From contig NZ_LT990039.1 in the NCBI RefSeq assembly GCF_900312975.1, forward strand, positions 2,480,001-2,544,000: a stretch of DNA of 64,000 nucleotides, in the 5' to 3' direction. Numbering within the stretch: position 1 is the first letter of the stretch; each line of letters opens with the position of its first letter. Positions 45,882 to 54,600 of this stretch are shown here, in pieces. The DNA comes from Massilistercora timonensis. Its GTDB lineage: Bacteria > Bacillota > Clostridia > Lachnospirales > Lachnospiraceae. The notes under the pieces are model-generated. The model saw nothing but the letters and a program-made list of their open reading frames with translations. It did no database searches and was not told the DNA's origin. The translations under genes and the position numbers were made by a program.

Positions 45882-47753
45882 ATGTTTTGTGGAAATTGTG
45901 GACACCAGATCGAGGATGACGCGCTGTTTTGCCCAAACTGCGGGGCGAAGGTAGAAGGCGCGCCGGAAGAGCCGGAAAAGCAGGCGCAGCAGGAACCTGC
46001 CCTGGATCCAGGACCGGCGGGCGCGAAGAAACCGCCCAAAGGCGGGCAGAAGAAAAAGAGGTCCCAAAAGCCGCTGATCGCGGCAGTGATCGCAGTGGTG
46101 CTGGTGTTTCTTCTGGCAGGGGGCGGGACGGTCTATGCCACTGCCGGACTTACTATGCAAAAGGATAAGGCCCTGTCCCAGGTGGAGGAATGCGGATTCC
46201 AGGAATATGAGGAACAAGCCAAGGCCGCCGCGGAGGAATGGAAAGGTCTGGGGATCCTGGATGTTGGAAAGAAGCAGGATGTGATCAAGGAACTGAAATC
46301 CGTGAAGGAAGACCTGGATGATTTCATCGGGGAGCAGATGGATTTCTATGAGAGCGTGGATATGTCTGAGGCGGAAAAAGCAGAGACAGAGTCTTACGAG
46401 AAAGAGCTTCAGGCTGTGGAGCAGGCGACCGGGAATAAGAAGCCGGATTATCCGGCAGTGAAGAAGGCCTTTGAAGAACTGGACAGCATCGTATTCCAGT
46501 ATGTGGAGCCGGAGCAGGAGCTGACGGTGGATGTGCAGCAGGTGGACGCCTCGGAGTTTCCTACCGTCCGGCTGTATGTGAATGTGGAGGATCCGGCGAC
46601 AGGCGAGGTGCCGGAAGATCTGGACAGCATGCTCTTCTATATCGAGAAGGAGGACGCCAACGCAGAATATGTCCGGCAGACGGTGACTGCGGCCAACCAG
46701 CTGAATGAGAAGGAAGCCCTGAAGGTGGATATGGTGGCGGATGTCAGCGGAAGCATGAACGGCAGTCCCCTGAACGAAGCCAAGAATATTATGAACAATT
46801 TCATCAATAGCGTGCAGTTTGAGGCGGGAGACCTGGTGGAGCTGACTTCATTTTCAACCGGCGTACGGCTGGAGCAGGAGTTCTGTGACGACCCAGATCT
46901 TCTGACCCAGAAGGTAAACCAGCTGTTCACCGATGATATGACCAGCCTTTATGACGCCCTTTACACTTCAGTAGAACGTGTGGCCGCCCAGAACGGAGCC
47001 CGGTGCGTGATCGCATTTACCGATGGGAATGATAATTACAGCAACTGTAGCCAGGAAGACGTGATCCAGGTGGCCAATCGGTACCATGTGCCGGTGTTCA
47101 TCATCGGGATCGGCTCCATTGACGCTTCCAGGATCAGCTATATCGCGGAGCAGACGGGCGGAAAATATTACAGCATCAGCGACGTTTATTCCATGGAAAG
47201 CATTTACCAGGAGATCTATGAGATGGAGAAGCAAATGTATCTTCTGGAGTTCGAGGACAGCACCGGGGCGACAGTGGACGACAAGGCCAATATCCAGGTG
47301 GGATATCACAGCAGAGAGTACGGCGGGGAATGCCAGTATTCCTACGAGCCTAACGTGCTGCTGAGCGCCAAGGCCGCCACGGTCTATGAAGACGGACCGG
47401 AGGCGGTAGTGGAGAAGTACCTGAAGAACTTCCCGGATGCAGTGACCAATAACGATTTCTCCCTGATCTCCGATTGCCTGAAACCAGGCAGCGCCATTTA
47501 CCAGGAACAGGAGAAGTACGTGCAGAGAGATATCTCCGAGCGGCTGGACAGTTATGAGATCACGGATGTTTCCTACAACGGAAACAATAATTGCGTAGTC
47601 TCCACCAGAGAGACCTATTATGTACAGGTGGCGGGCAAGCCGCTGCAGCTGATGACCCAGGAGTGCCAGTACGCGTTGGAAAACGCGGGAGGGACGACCT
47701 GGTATATGACCGATTTTGTAGACCTGAAAGTCGTGTCCAGGATTAAGCAGTAG
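45882..47753 (+). CDS. zinc-ribbon, transmembrane, vWA-domain surface protein
   Basis: 623 residues. An N-terminal zinc ribbon (C3, C6, C17, C20) and a P/K-rich linker lie inside the cell, a membrane helix follows (about 64-90), and the rest is outside: a helical region (about 90-200), then a vWA domain with a full MIDAS start D287-V-S289-G-S291, TSLYDAL and FTDGNDNY, and a C-terminal NTF2-like domain (about 500-620). The vWA part should bind a divalent cation and a protein ligand. The cytosolic zinc ribbon may sense or pair with another protein. It follows the amidase by 31 bp. Function unknown. Confidence 0.85.
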   Translation: MFCGNCGHQIEDDALFCPNCGAKVEGAPEEPEKQAQQEPALDPGPAGAKKPPKGGQKKKRSQKPLIAAVIAVVLVFLLAGGGTVYATAGLTMQKDKALSQVEECGFQEYEEQAKAAAEEWKGLGILDVGKKQDVIKELKSVKEDLDDFIGEQMDFYESVDMSEAEKAETESYEKELQAVEQATGNKKPDYPAVKKAFEELDSIVFQYVEPEQELTVDVQQVDASEFPTVRLYVNVEDPATGEVPEDLDSMLFYIEKEDANAEYVRQTVTAANQLNEKEALKVDMVADVSGSMNGSPLNEAKNIMNNFINSVQFEAGDLVELTSFSTGVRLEQEFCDDPDLLTQKVNQLFTDDMTSLYDALYTSVERVAAQNGARCVIAFTDGNDNYSNCSQEDVIQVANRYHVPVFIIGIGSIDASRISYIAEQTGGKYYSISDVYSMESIYQEIYEMEKQMYLLEFEDSTGATVDDKANIQVGYHSREYGGECQYSYEPNVLLSAKAATVYEDGPEAVVEKYLKNFPDAVTNNDFSLISDCLKPGSAIYQEQEKYVQRDISERLDSYEITDVSYNGNNNCVVSTRETYYVQVAGKPLQLMTQECQYALENAGGTTWYMTDFVDLKVVSRIKQ

Positions 47754-47760
47754 TTAATTG

Positions 47761-47792
47761 GGGACGTGGTATTTTCGAAAATACCACGTCCC
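47761..47792 (+). repeat. dispersed palindrome, copy 2 (GGACGTGG type)
   Basis: A perfect 32-bp palindrome: GGGACGTGGTATTTTC followed by its complement. It differs from copy 3 (48037-48068) only at the centre. It starts 7 bases after the stop of the vWA gene, so it may also act as a terminator. Confidence 0.9.
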
Positions 47793-47794
47793 AG

Positions 47795-47840
47795 ATTGAA
47801 AAAACCCTGTCCCCAATTGAAAAAACCCTGTCCCCAATTG
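47795..47840 (+). repeat. tandem 20-21-bp units beside palindrome copy 2
   Basis: Two units of ATTGAAAAA(A)CCCTGTCCCCA (47795-47815, 47816-47835) followed by a third ATTGA. A related unit in opposite orientation (GGGACAGGGTATTTTTAATC) precedes copy 3, so the whole 47761-48068 block has inverted ends. Confidence 0.85.
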
Positions 47841-47865
47841 ACATCGGACAGGGAAATCTATATAA
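47837..47865 (+). promoter_or_regulatory. mntP: sigma-A-type promoter of mntP
   Basis: Perfect TTGACA (47837-47842), 17-bp spacer, perfect TATAAT (47860-47865). The -35 box lies in the last partial unit of the tandem repeat. Confidence 0.88.
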
Positions 47866-47875
47866 TAGTCAGAAG

Positions 47876-47996
47876 TGATAAGGGAGTAGTTGGCGCGAAA
47901 AGCGTAGTTTTGTCAACATACTGGTGGAAAAATGCACCTGGCATTACTTTAAATGATGAGACTTATTCATGGGATACCATGAATGGGTCTTTTTTT
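47876..47996 (+). promoter_or_regulatory. yybP-ykoY manganese riboswitch
   Basis: GATAAGGGAGTAG, a small GCGC-gaaaa-GCGT hairpin, GTCAACATACTGGTG...GCACCTGGCATTAC and ATGAGACTTATTC occur in the order of the yybP-ykoY aptamer. Helix P1 is GATAAG (47876-47881) with CTTATT (47962-47967). The same CTTATTCATGG strand forms the 5' arm of a terminator, so ligand binding should block termination: an ON switch. It precedes a manganese exporter, which fits high Mn2+ turning on efflux. The helices were paired by eye, not by a covariance model. Confidence 0.88.
47960..47996 (+). terminator. riboswitch-controlled terminator
   Basis: 13-bp stem GACTTATTCATGG/CCATGAATGGGTC (two G-T pairs), 4-base loop, then seven T. 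It competes with aptamer helix P1. Confidence 0.85.
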
Positions 47997-48036
47997 GAGC
48001 CGATCAGTGCAAAAAGGGACAGGGTATTTTTAATCT

Positions 48037-48068
48037 GGGACGTGGTATTTTTAAAAATACCACGTCCC
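48037..48068 (+). repeat. dispersed palindrome, copy 3 (GGACGTGG type)
   Basis: A perfect 32-bp palindrome, GGGACGTGGTATTTTT plus its complement, lying between the riboswitch terminator and the mntP Shine-Dalgarno site, so it is transcribed in the mntP leader as a very stable hairpin 8 bases before TAAGGAGG. The stretch 47866-48036 between the repeats holds only the riboswitch and its terminator. Confidence 0.9.
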
Positions 48069-48085
48069 CAACTAAGGAGGTACAT

Positions 48086-48652
48086 ATGGGAATCGTTGAG
48101 TTATTGCTGATTGCGGTGGGATTGTCGATGGACGCTTTTGCTGTGTCTGTCTGTAAGGGCCTTGCGATGAAGCGGTGTACGTGGAGCAAGGGTGTGATCG
48201 TGGGGCTGTATTTTGGGGTCTTCCAGGCGGGGATGCCGGCTGTCGGATATCTTTTGGGGGTGCAGTTCAAGGATGTGATCACCTCGGTGGATCACTGGAT
48301 CGCTTTCATTCTGCTTGGGATCATTGGCGGGAACATGATCTGGGAAGCGGTGAAGGGGGACGAGGCCTGTGATTCTTCCGGGGAATCTCTGGATGTGCGG
48401 ACCATGCTGGCCCTGGCGGTGGCCACCAGCATCGACGCCCTGGCGGTGGGGGTGACGTTCGCCTTTCTCTCAGTAAATATCGTCTGGGCGGTGAGTTTTA
48501 TCGGCGTGACCACATTTACAATCTCGCTTATCGGTGTTAAAATAGGCAATATATTCGGGACCCGGTACAAGTCTAAGGCGGAGCTGGCAGGGGGCATCAT
48601 CCTGGTGCTGATCGGCTGCAAGATCCTGCTGGAGCATCTGGGAATTCTGTGA
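48086..48652 (+). CDS. mntP: manganese efflux pump MntP
   Basis: 188 residues, six membrane helices, two related halves each with an aspartate-bearing motif ([17 protein letters not shown] near the N-terminus; [15 protein letters not shown] in the second half), the ion path of MntP. It exports Mn2+ to prevent toxicity. A manganese riboswitch with its own strong promoter sits 90-210 bp upstream. TAAGGAGG lies before ATG 48086. Confidence 0.96.
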   Translation: MGIVELLLIAVGLSMDAFAVSVCKGLAMKRCTWSKGVIVGLYFGVFQAGMPAVGYLLGVQFKDVITSVDHWIAFILLGIIGGNMIWEAVKGDEACDSSGESLDVRTMLALAVATSIDALAVGVTFAFLSVNIVWAVSFIGVTTFTISLIGVKIGNIFGTRYKSKAELAGGIILVLIGCKILLEHLGIL

Positions 48653-48710
48653 CGAAAATCTGATCAAACATGAGAAAAACAGGGCGGAGGCCCAAAAAGG
48701 AGAAGGGAAT

Positions 48711-49673
48711 ATGAAATGGAACCAGTTTCGCCTGAAGACGACCACGCAGGCGGAGGATATTGTAAGCAGCATGCTGGCGGACCTTGGCATCGAGGGAGTG
48801 CAGATTGAGGACAAGGTGCCGCTGACAGCACTGGATAAGGAGCAGATGTTCGTGGATATCCTGCCGGACATTCCGGAAGATGACGGCACCGCCTATCTGA
48901 CCTTCTATCTGGAGGAGGACGAGAACAAGGAGGAGATCCTTCAGAAGGTAAGAGAGGAACTGGAAGAGATGCGGGCATTTCTGGATGTGGGGGAGGCCTC
49001 CATCCAGGAGTCGGTGACCGAGGACGTGGACTGGGTGAACAACTGGAAGCAGTACTTCCATCAGTTTACCATTGACGACATCCTGATCATCCCTTCCTGG
49101 GAGCAGGTGAAGCCGGAGGACAGCGGGAAAATGATCATCCACATCGATCCGGGCACTGCCTTTGGGACTGGCATGCATGAGACTACCCAGCTTTGCATCC
49201 GGGCGCTGAAAACCTATGTGAAACCAGGGGATCAGATCCTGGACGTGGGCTGCGGAAGCGGGATCCTTGGAATGCTGGCGCTGAAGTTCGGGGCAGCCTA
49301 TAGTGTGGGGACGGACCTGGATCCCTGCGCCATCGAGGCTACCAGGGAAAATATGGAGGTTAACGGGATATCCACGGACCAGTATCAGGTGATGATCGGA
49401 AATATCATTGATGATCCGGCGGTGCAGGATCAGGTAGGCTATGAGAAATATGACGTGGTGGCGGCCAATATTCTGGCAGATGTGCTGGTGCCCCTGACGC
49501 CGGTGATCATCCATCAGATGAAGCCCGGCGCTGTCTACATTACCAGCGGTATCATAGAAGGGAAGGAAGAACTGGTGGCCCAGGCGGCAAGGGATGCCGG
49601 ACTTACGGTTCTGGAGATCAATCATCAGGGCGAGTGGGCCTCGGTGGTAGCCAGGAAAGAGCAGGAGAAGTAA
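48711..49673 (+). CDS. prmA: ribosomal protein L11 methyltransferase
   Basis: 320 residues. A variable N-terminal substrate domain is followed by a class-I SAM fold: GTAFGTGMHETTQLCIRAL, DVGCGSGILGMLALKFGA (motif I), DLDPCAI and the VVAANILADVL motif IV. It methylates lysines and the N-terminus of L11. It starts 58 bp after mntP and 4 bp before rsmE, in the usual prmA-rsmE order. Confidence 0.97.
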   Translation: MKWNQFRLKTTTQAEDIVSSMLADLGIEGVQIEDKVPLTALDKEQMFVDILPDIPEDDGTAYLTFYLEEDENKEEILQKVREELEEMRAFLDVGEASIQESVTEDVDWVNNWKQYFHQFTIDDILIIPSWEQVKPEDSGKMIIHIDPGTAFGTGMHETTQLCIRALKTYVKPGDQILDVGCGSGILGMLALKFGAAYSVGTDLDPCAIEATRENMEVNGISTDQYQVMIGNIIDDPAVQDQVGYEKYDVVAANILADVLVPLTPVIIHQMKPGAVYITSGIIEGKEELVAQAARDAGLTVLEINHQGEWASVVARKEQEK

Positions 49674-49677
49674 GAGT

Positions 49678-50415
49678 ATGCAGCATTTTTTCGTACCTCC
49701 GTCCCAGGTGGGAGAGGGGGAGATCCTGGTCACGGGACCGGATGTCAACCATATGAGAAATGTCCTCCGGATGCGTCCGGGGGAGGAACTGGTGGTCAGC
49801 GACGGCAATAACCGTCAGTACCGGTGCGCCATTGACCATTATGAAGGGGAAAATGCTTTTCTTTCTATTCTGGAGGAAAAGGAGACGGATACGGAGCTTC
49901 CCTCCAGGATCTATCTCTTCCAGGGGCTTCCCAAGCAGGAGAAAATGGAGTGGATCGTGCAGAAATCCGTGGAGCTGGGGGTCTGCCAGGTGATCCCGGT
50001 GGCCACCCGGCGCAGCGTGGTCCGGCTGGACGAGAAGAAGGCGGCGAAAAAGGTGGCCCGCTGGCAGCAGATCGCCGAGAGCGCGGCAAAGCAGGCGGGA
50101 CGGGGCTACATCCCCCAGGTGGGGGATGTGCAAAGCTACGCCCGGGCGCTGGAGCAGGCGGCAGAGCTTGACGTGGTGCTGATCCCCTATGAGCTGGAGC
50201 GGGACGTGCGAAGATCCAGGGAGATCCTGGAAGGGATCCGTCCGGGGCAGTCGGTGGGGATCTTCATCGGCCCGGAGGGCGGCTTTGAGAAGGAAGAAGT
50301 GGAGGCGGCGCTGGCGGCGGGAGCGTATCCCATCTCTCTGGGACGGCGTATCCTGCGGACAGAGACAGCCGGGCTGACCGTCCTTTCTCTTTTGATGTTT
50401 CACTTGGAGGCGTAG
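49678..50415 (+). CDS. rsmE: 16S rRNA (uracil-1498-N3)-methyltransferase
   Basis: 245 residues of the SPOUT family, with the N-terminal PUA-like part (MQHFFVPPSQVGEG, HMRNVLRMRPGEEL) and the C-terminal knot region GIFIGPEGGFEKEEVEAALAAGAYPISLGRRILRTETAGL. It modifies U1498 in the decoding region of 16S rRNA. It is 4 bp downstream of prmA and almost surely cotranscribed. Confidence 0.97.
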   Translation: MQHFFVPPSQVGEGEILVTGPDVNHMRNVLRMRPGEELVVSDGNNRQYRCAIDHYEGENAFLSILEEKETDTELPSRIYLFQGLPKQEKMEWIVQKSVELGVCQVIPVATRRSVVRLDEKKAAKKVARWQQIAESAAKQAGRGYIPQVGDVQSYARALEQAAELDVVLIPYELERDVRRSREILEGIRPGQSVGIFIGPEGGFEKEEVEAALAAGAYPISLGRRILRTETAGLTVLSLLMFHLEA

Positions 50416-50455
50416 CCACATAGGTTAATAGTAAGAAAGAGCAGGAAGTGAGTTT

Positions 50456-51613
50456 ATGAAAGAAGTATATCTGGATAATTCCGCCACCACCCGGACTTAC
50501 GACAGCGTGGGCGACCTGGTGCGCAAGGTAATGTGCGAGGATTACGGCAATCCTTCTTCCATGCACGCCAAGGGCGTGACGGCGGAACATTATATAAAAG
50601 AAGCAAAAGAAACCCTGGCAAAGCTTATGAAGGTGCAGGATAAGGAGATCTTTTTTACCTCCGGGGGCACGGAGGGCGACAATCTGGCCCTTATGGGGGT
50701 TGCCCGGGCCAACCGGCGACGGGGCAATCACCTCATTACCTCTGCCATTGAACATCCGGCGGTGATCAATACCATGCGCCATCTGGAGGAAGAGGGATAT
50801 CGGGTAACGTTCCTGCCGGTGGACCGGTACGGGAGGATCCGGCTTGACGATCTGAAGGAGGCTTTGTGCGAGGACACCATCCTGGTGTCGGTGATGTATG
50901 TGAATAATGAAGTGGGATCGGTGCAGCCCATCGCGGAGGCGGCCAGCATCGTGAAGGCGTATAACAAAGACATCCTCTTCCATGTGGACGCGGTCCAGGG
51001 CTTTGGAAAGTACCGGATCTATCCCCGGAAGCTGAACGTGGACCTGTGCACCATAAGCGGCCATAAGATCCACGGGCCCAAGGGCATCGGCGCCCTGTAT
51101 GTGGGAAGCCATGTGAAGATCCAGCCCATTGTCTTTGGAGGAGAGCAGCAGAAGAATGTGCGCTCCGGCACGGAAAATGTCCCGGGCATTGCAGGGCTGG
51201 GGCTGGCGGCGAAGCTCATTTACCAGGAGCTGGATGAGAAGGTAGCCCGTATGCGGGAACTGAAGGCGCATTTCATCGAGGGTGTGCAGGAAATCCAGGA
51301 TATCACGATCCATGGCCTGTACGATGAGACGTCGGCGCCCCATATCATCAGCGTGGGATTTGCGGGGATCCGAAGCGAGGTGCTGCTCCACGCCCTGGAG
51401 GAGAAGGGCATCTACGTGTCTTCTGGTTCGGCCTGCGCCTCCAATCATCCTCAGATCAGCGGGGTGTTAAAAGGCATCGGAGCCGGTCAGGAGTACCTGG
51501 ACGCCACACTGCGGTTCAGCATGTCGGAATTTACCACCCTGGAAGAGATTGACTACACTCTTGAGACCCTCTATAATATAGTACCAGTACTGCGAAAATA
51601 TACCCGGCATTAA
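50456..51613 (+). CDS. cysteine desulfurase (NifS/IscS-like) for tRNA thiolation
   Basis: 385-residue PLP enzyme that frees sulfur from cysteine. LDNSATTRTYDSV begins it, the PLP lysine is K204 in SGHKIHGPKG, and the persulfide Cys is C327 in SSGSACASNHP. It lies 27 bp before thiI, matching the dedicated desulfurase-ThiI pair (NifZ-type in Bacillus) that supplies sulfur for 4-thiouridine. A role in Fe-S assembly as well is possible. Confidence 0.93.
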   Translation: MKEVYLDNSATTRTYDSVGDLVRKVMCEDYGNPSSMHAKGVTAEHYIKEAKETLAKLMKVQDKEIFFTSGGTEGDNLALMGVARANRRRGNHLITSAIEHPAVINTMRHLEEEGYRVTFLPVDRYGRIRLDDLKEALCEDTILVSVMYVNNEVGSVQPIAEAASIVKAYNKDILFHVDAVQGFGKYRIYPRKLNVDLCTISGHKIHGPKGIGALYVGSHVKIQPIVFGGEQQKNVRSGTENVPGIAGLGLAAKLIYQELDEKVARMRELKAHFIEGVQEIQDITIHGLYDETSAPHIISVGFAGIRSEVLLHALEEKGIYVSSGSACASNHPQISGVLKGIGAGQEYLDATLRFSMSEFTTLEEIDYTLETLYNIVPVLRKYTRH

Positions 51614-51640
51614 CAGCCGAAAAGACAGGAGAAACAAGCG

Positions 51641-52822
51641 ATGAGATTTCATACCTTTTTATTGAAATATGGAGAGATCGGGATCAAGGGAAAGAACCGG
51701 TATCTTTTTGAGGACGCCCTGGTACGCCAGGTGAAGCGGGCCCTTACAGATGTGGACGGGGAATTCAAAGTTTACAAATCCCAGGCCAGGATCTATGTGG
51801 ACTGTGTGGGAGAATACGACTATGAGGAGACGGTGGAGCACCTGACCCGGGTGTTCGGCCTGGTGGGGATCTGCCCGGTAGTCCGCATGGAGGACCGGGG
51901 ATTCGACCAGCTGAAGAAAGATGTTGTGGCTTATATGGATGAAGTGTATCCGGATAAGAACCTGACCTTCAAGGTGGAGGCCCGCCGGGCAAAGAAATCT
52001 TATCCCAAGACCTCCATGGAGATCAACTGCGATCTGGGCGAAGCCATTCTGGAAGCATTTCCCCAGACCCGGGTGGACGTCCATCACCCGGATGTGATGC
52101 TCCATGTGGAGATCCGCAATGAGATCTATGTCTACTCCCAGATCATCCCGGGAGCCGGCGGAATGCCGGTGGGGACCAACGGCAAGGCCACCCTTCTTCT
52201 GTCCGGCGGCATCGACAGTCCGGTGGCAGGTTATATGATCGCCAAGCGGGGCGTGGAGATCGAGGCGGTATACTTCCATGCGCCGCCGTACACCAGCGAG
52301 CGGGCCAAGGAAAAGGTGGTGGATCTGGCGAAGCTGGTGGCCAGATACGCAGGCCCCATCAGGCTTTATGTAGTAAATTTCACCGATATCCAGCTCTACA
52401 TCTACGACCAGTGTCCTCATGATGAGCTGACTATTATCATGCGACGCTATATGATGCGCATCGCGGAACATTTCGCCAGACAGGATAAGAGTCTGGGACT
52501 GATCACCGGGGAGAGCATCGGCCAGGTGGCAAGCCAGACCATGCACAGCCTTGCGGCCACCAACGACGTGTGCACCCTGCCGGTGTACCGGCCGCTGATC
52601 GGTTATGACAAGCGGGAGATCGTGGAGATCGCGGAGCGGATCGGCACCTTTGAGACTTCCATCCAGCCCTTTGAGGACTGCTGTACCATTTTTGTGGCGA
52701 AGCACCCGGTGACCAAACCCAATGTGGAGGTGATCCGGCGTTCCGAGGAGAAGCTGGAGGAGAAGATCGGCGAGCTGTTCCAGAAGGCAGTGGATACCGT
52801 AGAGATCATGGAAGTGGAGTAA
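51641..52822 (+). CDS. thiI: tRNA 4-thiouridine synthase
   Basis: 393 residues: N-terminal ferredoxin-like domain and THUMP (about 1-165), then the PP-loop ATPase with SGGIDS at 188-193, and AHFARQDKSLGLITGESIGQVASQT. It adenylates U8 of tRNA and adds sulfur. It ends without a C-terminal rhodanese domain, as in Firmicutes, so sulfur comes straight from the desulfurase encoded just upstream. Confidence 0.96.
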   Translation: MRFHTFLLKYGEIGIKGKNRYLFEDALVRQVKRALTDVDGEFKVYKSQARIYVDCVGEYDYEETVEHLTRVFGLVGICPVVRMEDRGFDQLKKDVVAYMDEVYPDKNLTFKVEARRAKKSYPKTSMEINCDLGEAILEAFPQTRVDVHHPDVMLHVEIRNEIYVYSQIIPGAGGMPVGTNGKATLLLSGGIDSPVAGYMIAKRGVEIEAVYFHAPPYTSERAKEKVVDLAKLVARYAGPIRLYVVNFTDIQLYIYDQCPHDELTIIMRRYMMRIAEHFARQDKSLGLITGESIGQVASQTMHSLAATNDVCTLPVYRPLIGYDKREIVEIAERIGTFETSIQPFEDCCTIFVAKHPVTKPNVEVIRRSEEKLEEKIGELFQKAVDTVEIMEVE

Positions 52823-52842
52823 AAAAGTACAGAGGACAATAA

Positions 52843-52873
52843 AAAAGATTGCGCAGATCCTGCGCAATCTTTT
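52843..52873. terminator. two-way terminator between thiI and the HPr-like gene
   Basis: 14-bp perfect stem AAAAGATTGCGCAG/CTGCGCAATCTTTT with a 3-base loop; A- and T-tails serve both convergent genes. Confidence 0.93.
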
Positions 52874-52903
52874 CCTGCGGGAACCTTCCCGGATGACCGG
52901 CGT

Positions 52904-53140
52904 TTAGTTGGCCAGATAAGGTTCCAGTGTTTTCATTACATCATCCAATTCTTCTTCGCCTGCGTGGATGGCGAGATCAATGGGCTGGGACAGGTCAAGG
53001 CTGAAGATTCCCATCATGGATTTGGCGTCAATTACATATCTTCCGGATATCAGGTCAAAATCATAGTCGAATTTGGAGATATCATAGACAAAAGATTTTA
53101 CTTTATCGATGGAGTTTAAAGAAATTTTTACAGTTTTCAT
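52904..53140 (-). CDS. HPr-like protein lacking the active-site histidine
   Basis: 78 residues that align along the HPr fold. The regulatory serine segment is kept as K40-S41-M-M-G-I-F-S, but the N-terminal H-A-R-P active-site motif is replaced (residues 9-16 read NSIDKVKS), and the only histidine is near the C-terminus. It therefore cannot carry phosphate from enzyme I. It may be a Crh-like regulator phosphorylated on Ser41 by HPr kinase, or a different partner protein. It is a single-gene unit with its own promoter and a shared terminator. Confidence 0.82.
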   Translation of the reverse strand: MKTVKISLNSIDKVKSFVYDISKFDYDFDLISGRYVIDAKSMMGIFSLDLSQPIDLAIHAGEEELDDVMKTLEPYLAN

Positions 53141-53178
53141 TGGAATAATCTCCTCGCTTTCTTTGATGTTCTATCAAT

Positions 53179-53207
53179 ATCTTAAGAGCAGGGGAATTAA
53201 AAGTCAA
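53179..53207 (-). promoter_or_regulatory. sigma-A-type promoter of the HPr-like gene
   Basis: On the minus strand TTGACT (53207-53202), 17-bp spacer, TAAGAT (53184-53179), about 40 bp before the ATG. Confidence 0.7.
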
Positions 53208-53250
53208 GGAATAAATTGGTAAAGTCTAGGAAAAGAAAGGAACAGAACCT

Positions 53251-54543
53251 ATGAGAAAAGCGGCGCTGCACAACCTGGGCTGCAAAGTAAACGCATATGA
53301 AACAGAGGCCATGCAGGAGCTCCTGGAGCAGGCGGGTTATCAGATCGTGCCTTTTGAGGAGCAGGCGGATGTGTATATCATCAACACCTGTACCGTCACC
53401 AATGTGGCGGACCGCAAATCCAGGCAGATGATCCACCGGGCCCGGAAGAGAAATCCCGGGGCGGTGATCGTGGCCGCGGGCTGCTATGTGCAGACTAAGG
53501 ACACAGCGGGGCTTGACGCAGACATAGACATCGTGATCGGAAACAATAAGAAGAAGGAGATCGCCAAAGTCCTGGAGGATTATTTCCAGGAGAAGGGCGC
53601 CGGGACAAAGAAGATCGAGCGGGTGGACATCGGACATACTAGCGAATATGAGGATCTGACGGTGAGCCACACGGCGGGACACACCCGGGTATTTTTGAAA
53701 GTGCAGGACGGCTGCAACCAGTTCTGTTCCTACTGTATCATCCCCTATGCCAGGGGCCGGGTGCGCAGCCGGAGCCGGGAAGAGGTGGTGGCGGAGGTGC
53801 GCCGCCTGGCAGAGCGCGGATACAAGGAAGTGGTGCTCACCGGCATTCACTTAAGCTCCTATGGTACGGATATTGGGGACGATCTGCTGTCGCTGATCTT
53901 AAGCGTCCACCAGGTGGAAGGGATCTGCCGGATCCGCCTGGGCTCCCTGGAGCCTGGGATCATTACGGAGGAATTTGCCCGGACTCTGTCGGAGTGCCCC
54001 AAGTTCTGTCCCCATTTCCATCTGTCCCTGCAGAGCGGGTGCGACGCCACCCTGAAGCGGATGAACCGGCGCTATGACACGGCGCAGTATGAGGAGAAAT
54101 GCCAGATCCTGCGGAAGTATTTCCAGGATCCTGCTCTGACCACCGACGTGATCGTGGGCTTTCCGGGAGAGACGGAGGAAGAGTTTGAAGCTTCCCGGGC
54201 TTTTGTCGACAGGATCAACTTCTATGAGACCCACATCTTTAAATACTCCAGGCGGGAAGGAACCCGGGCCGCTGTTATGGACGGGCAGATACCGGACAGC
54301 GTGAAGACCCAAAGAAGCGCACTCCTTCTGGAGCTTGGACAAAAGAAGCAGTGGGAGTATGAAGAGAAGCTTCTTGGGACTGCCCGGGAGGTCCTGATGG
54401 AAGAGTCTGTGGTGATCGGCGGGGAGACCTGGCAGGTGGGCCACACAAAGGAGTATGTGAAAATTGGACGAAAAACCGAAGAGGATCTGTCCAATCAACT
54501 TGTAAATGTAGAAATTGAGAGTCGTTCACAAATAATCCATTGA
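53251..54543 (+). CDS. mtaB: tRNA ms2t6A37 methylthiotransferase
   Basis: 430 residues. The N-terminal UPF0004 domain holds three [4Fe-4S] cysteines C11, C47 and C78. The radical-SAM domain has C155-x3-C159-x2-C162 (CNQFCSYCIIPYARG). A C-terminal TRAM domain ends it. N-terminal ALHNLGCKVNAYETEAM is the MtaB form rather than MiaB or RimO. It adds a methylthio group to t6A37 of ANN-decoding tRNAs. Its stop codon overlaps the -35 box of the ireB promoter. Confidence 0.95.
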   Translation: MRKAALHNLGCKVNAYETEAMQELLEQAGYQIVPFEEQADVYIINTCTVTNVADRKSRQMIHRARKRNPGAVIVAAGCYVQTKDTAGLDADIDIVIGNNKKKEIAKVLEDYFQEKGAGTKKIERVDIGHTSEYEDLTVSHTAGHTRVFLKVQDGCNQFCSYCIIPYARGRVRSRSREEVVAEVRRLAERGYKEVVLTGIHLSSYGTDIGDDLLSLILSVHQVEGICRIRLGSLEPGIITEEFARTLSECPKFCPHFHLSLQSGCDATLKRMNRRYDTAQYEEKCQILRKYFQDPALTTDVIVGFPGETEEEFEASRAFVDRINFYETHIFKYSRREGTRAAVMDGQIPDSVKTQRSALLLELGQKKQWEYEEKLLGTAREVLMEESVVIGGETWQVGHTKEYVKIGRKTEEDLSNQLVNVEIESRSQIIH

Positions 54544-54568
54544 ATTTTGCGCGGCTTTAAGGTAGAAT
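54540..54568 (+). promoter_or_regulatory. sigma-A-type promoter of ireB-ruvX operon
   Basis: TTGAAT (54540-54545), 17-bp spacer, TAGAAT (54563-54568), 33 bp before ATG 54601. Confidence 0.72.
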
Positions 54569-54600
54569 AATCATGAAGTATTTTGGGAGGACGTGAGTAT

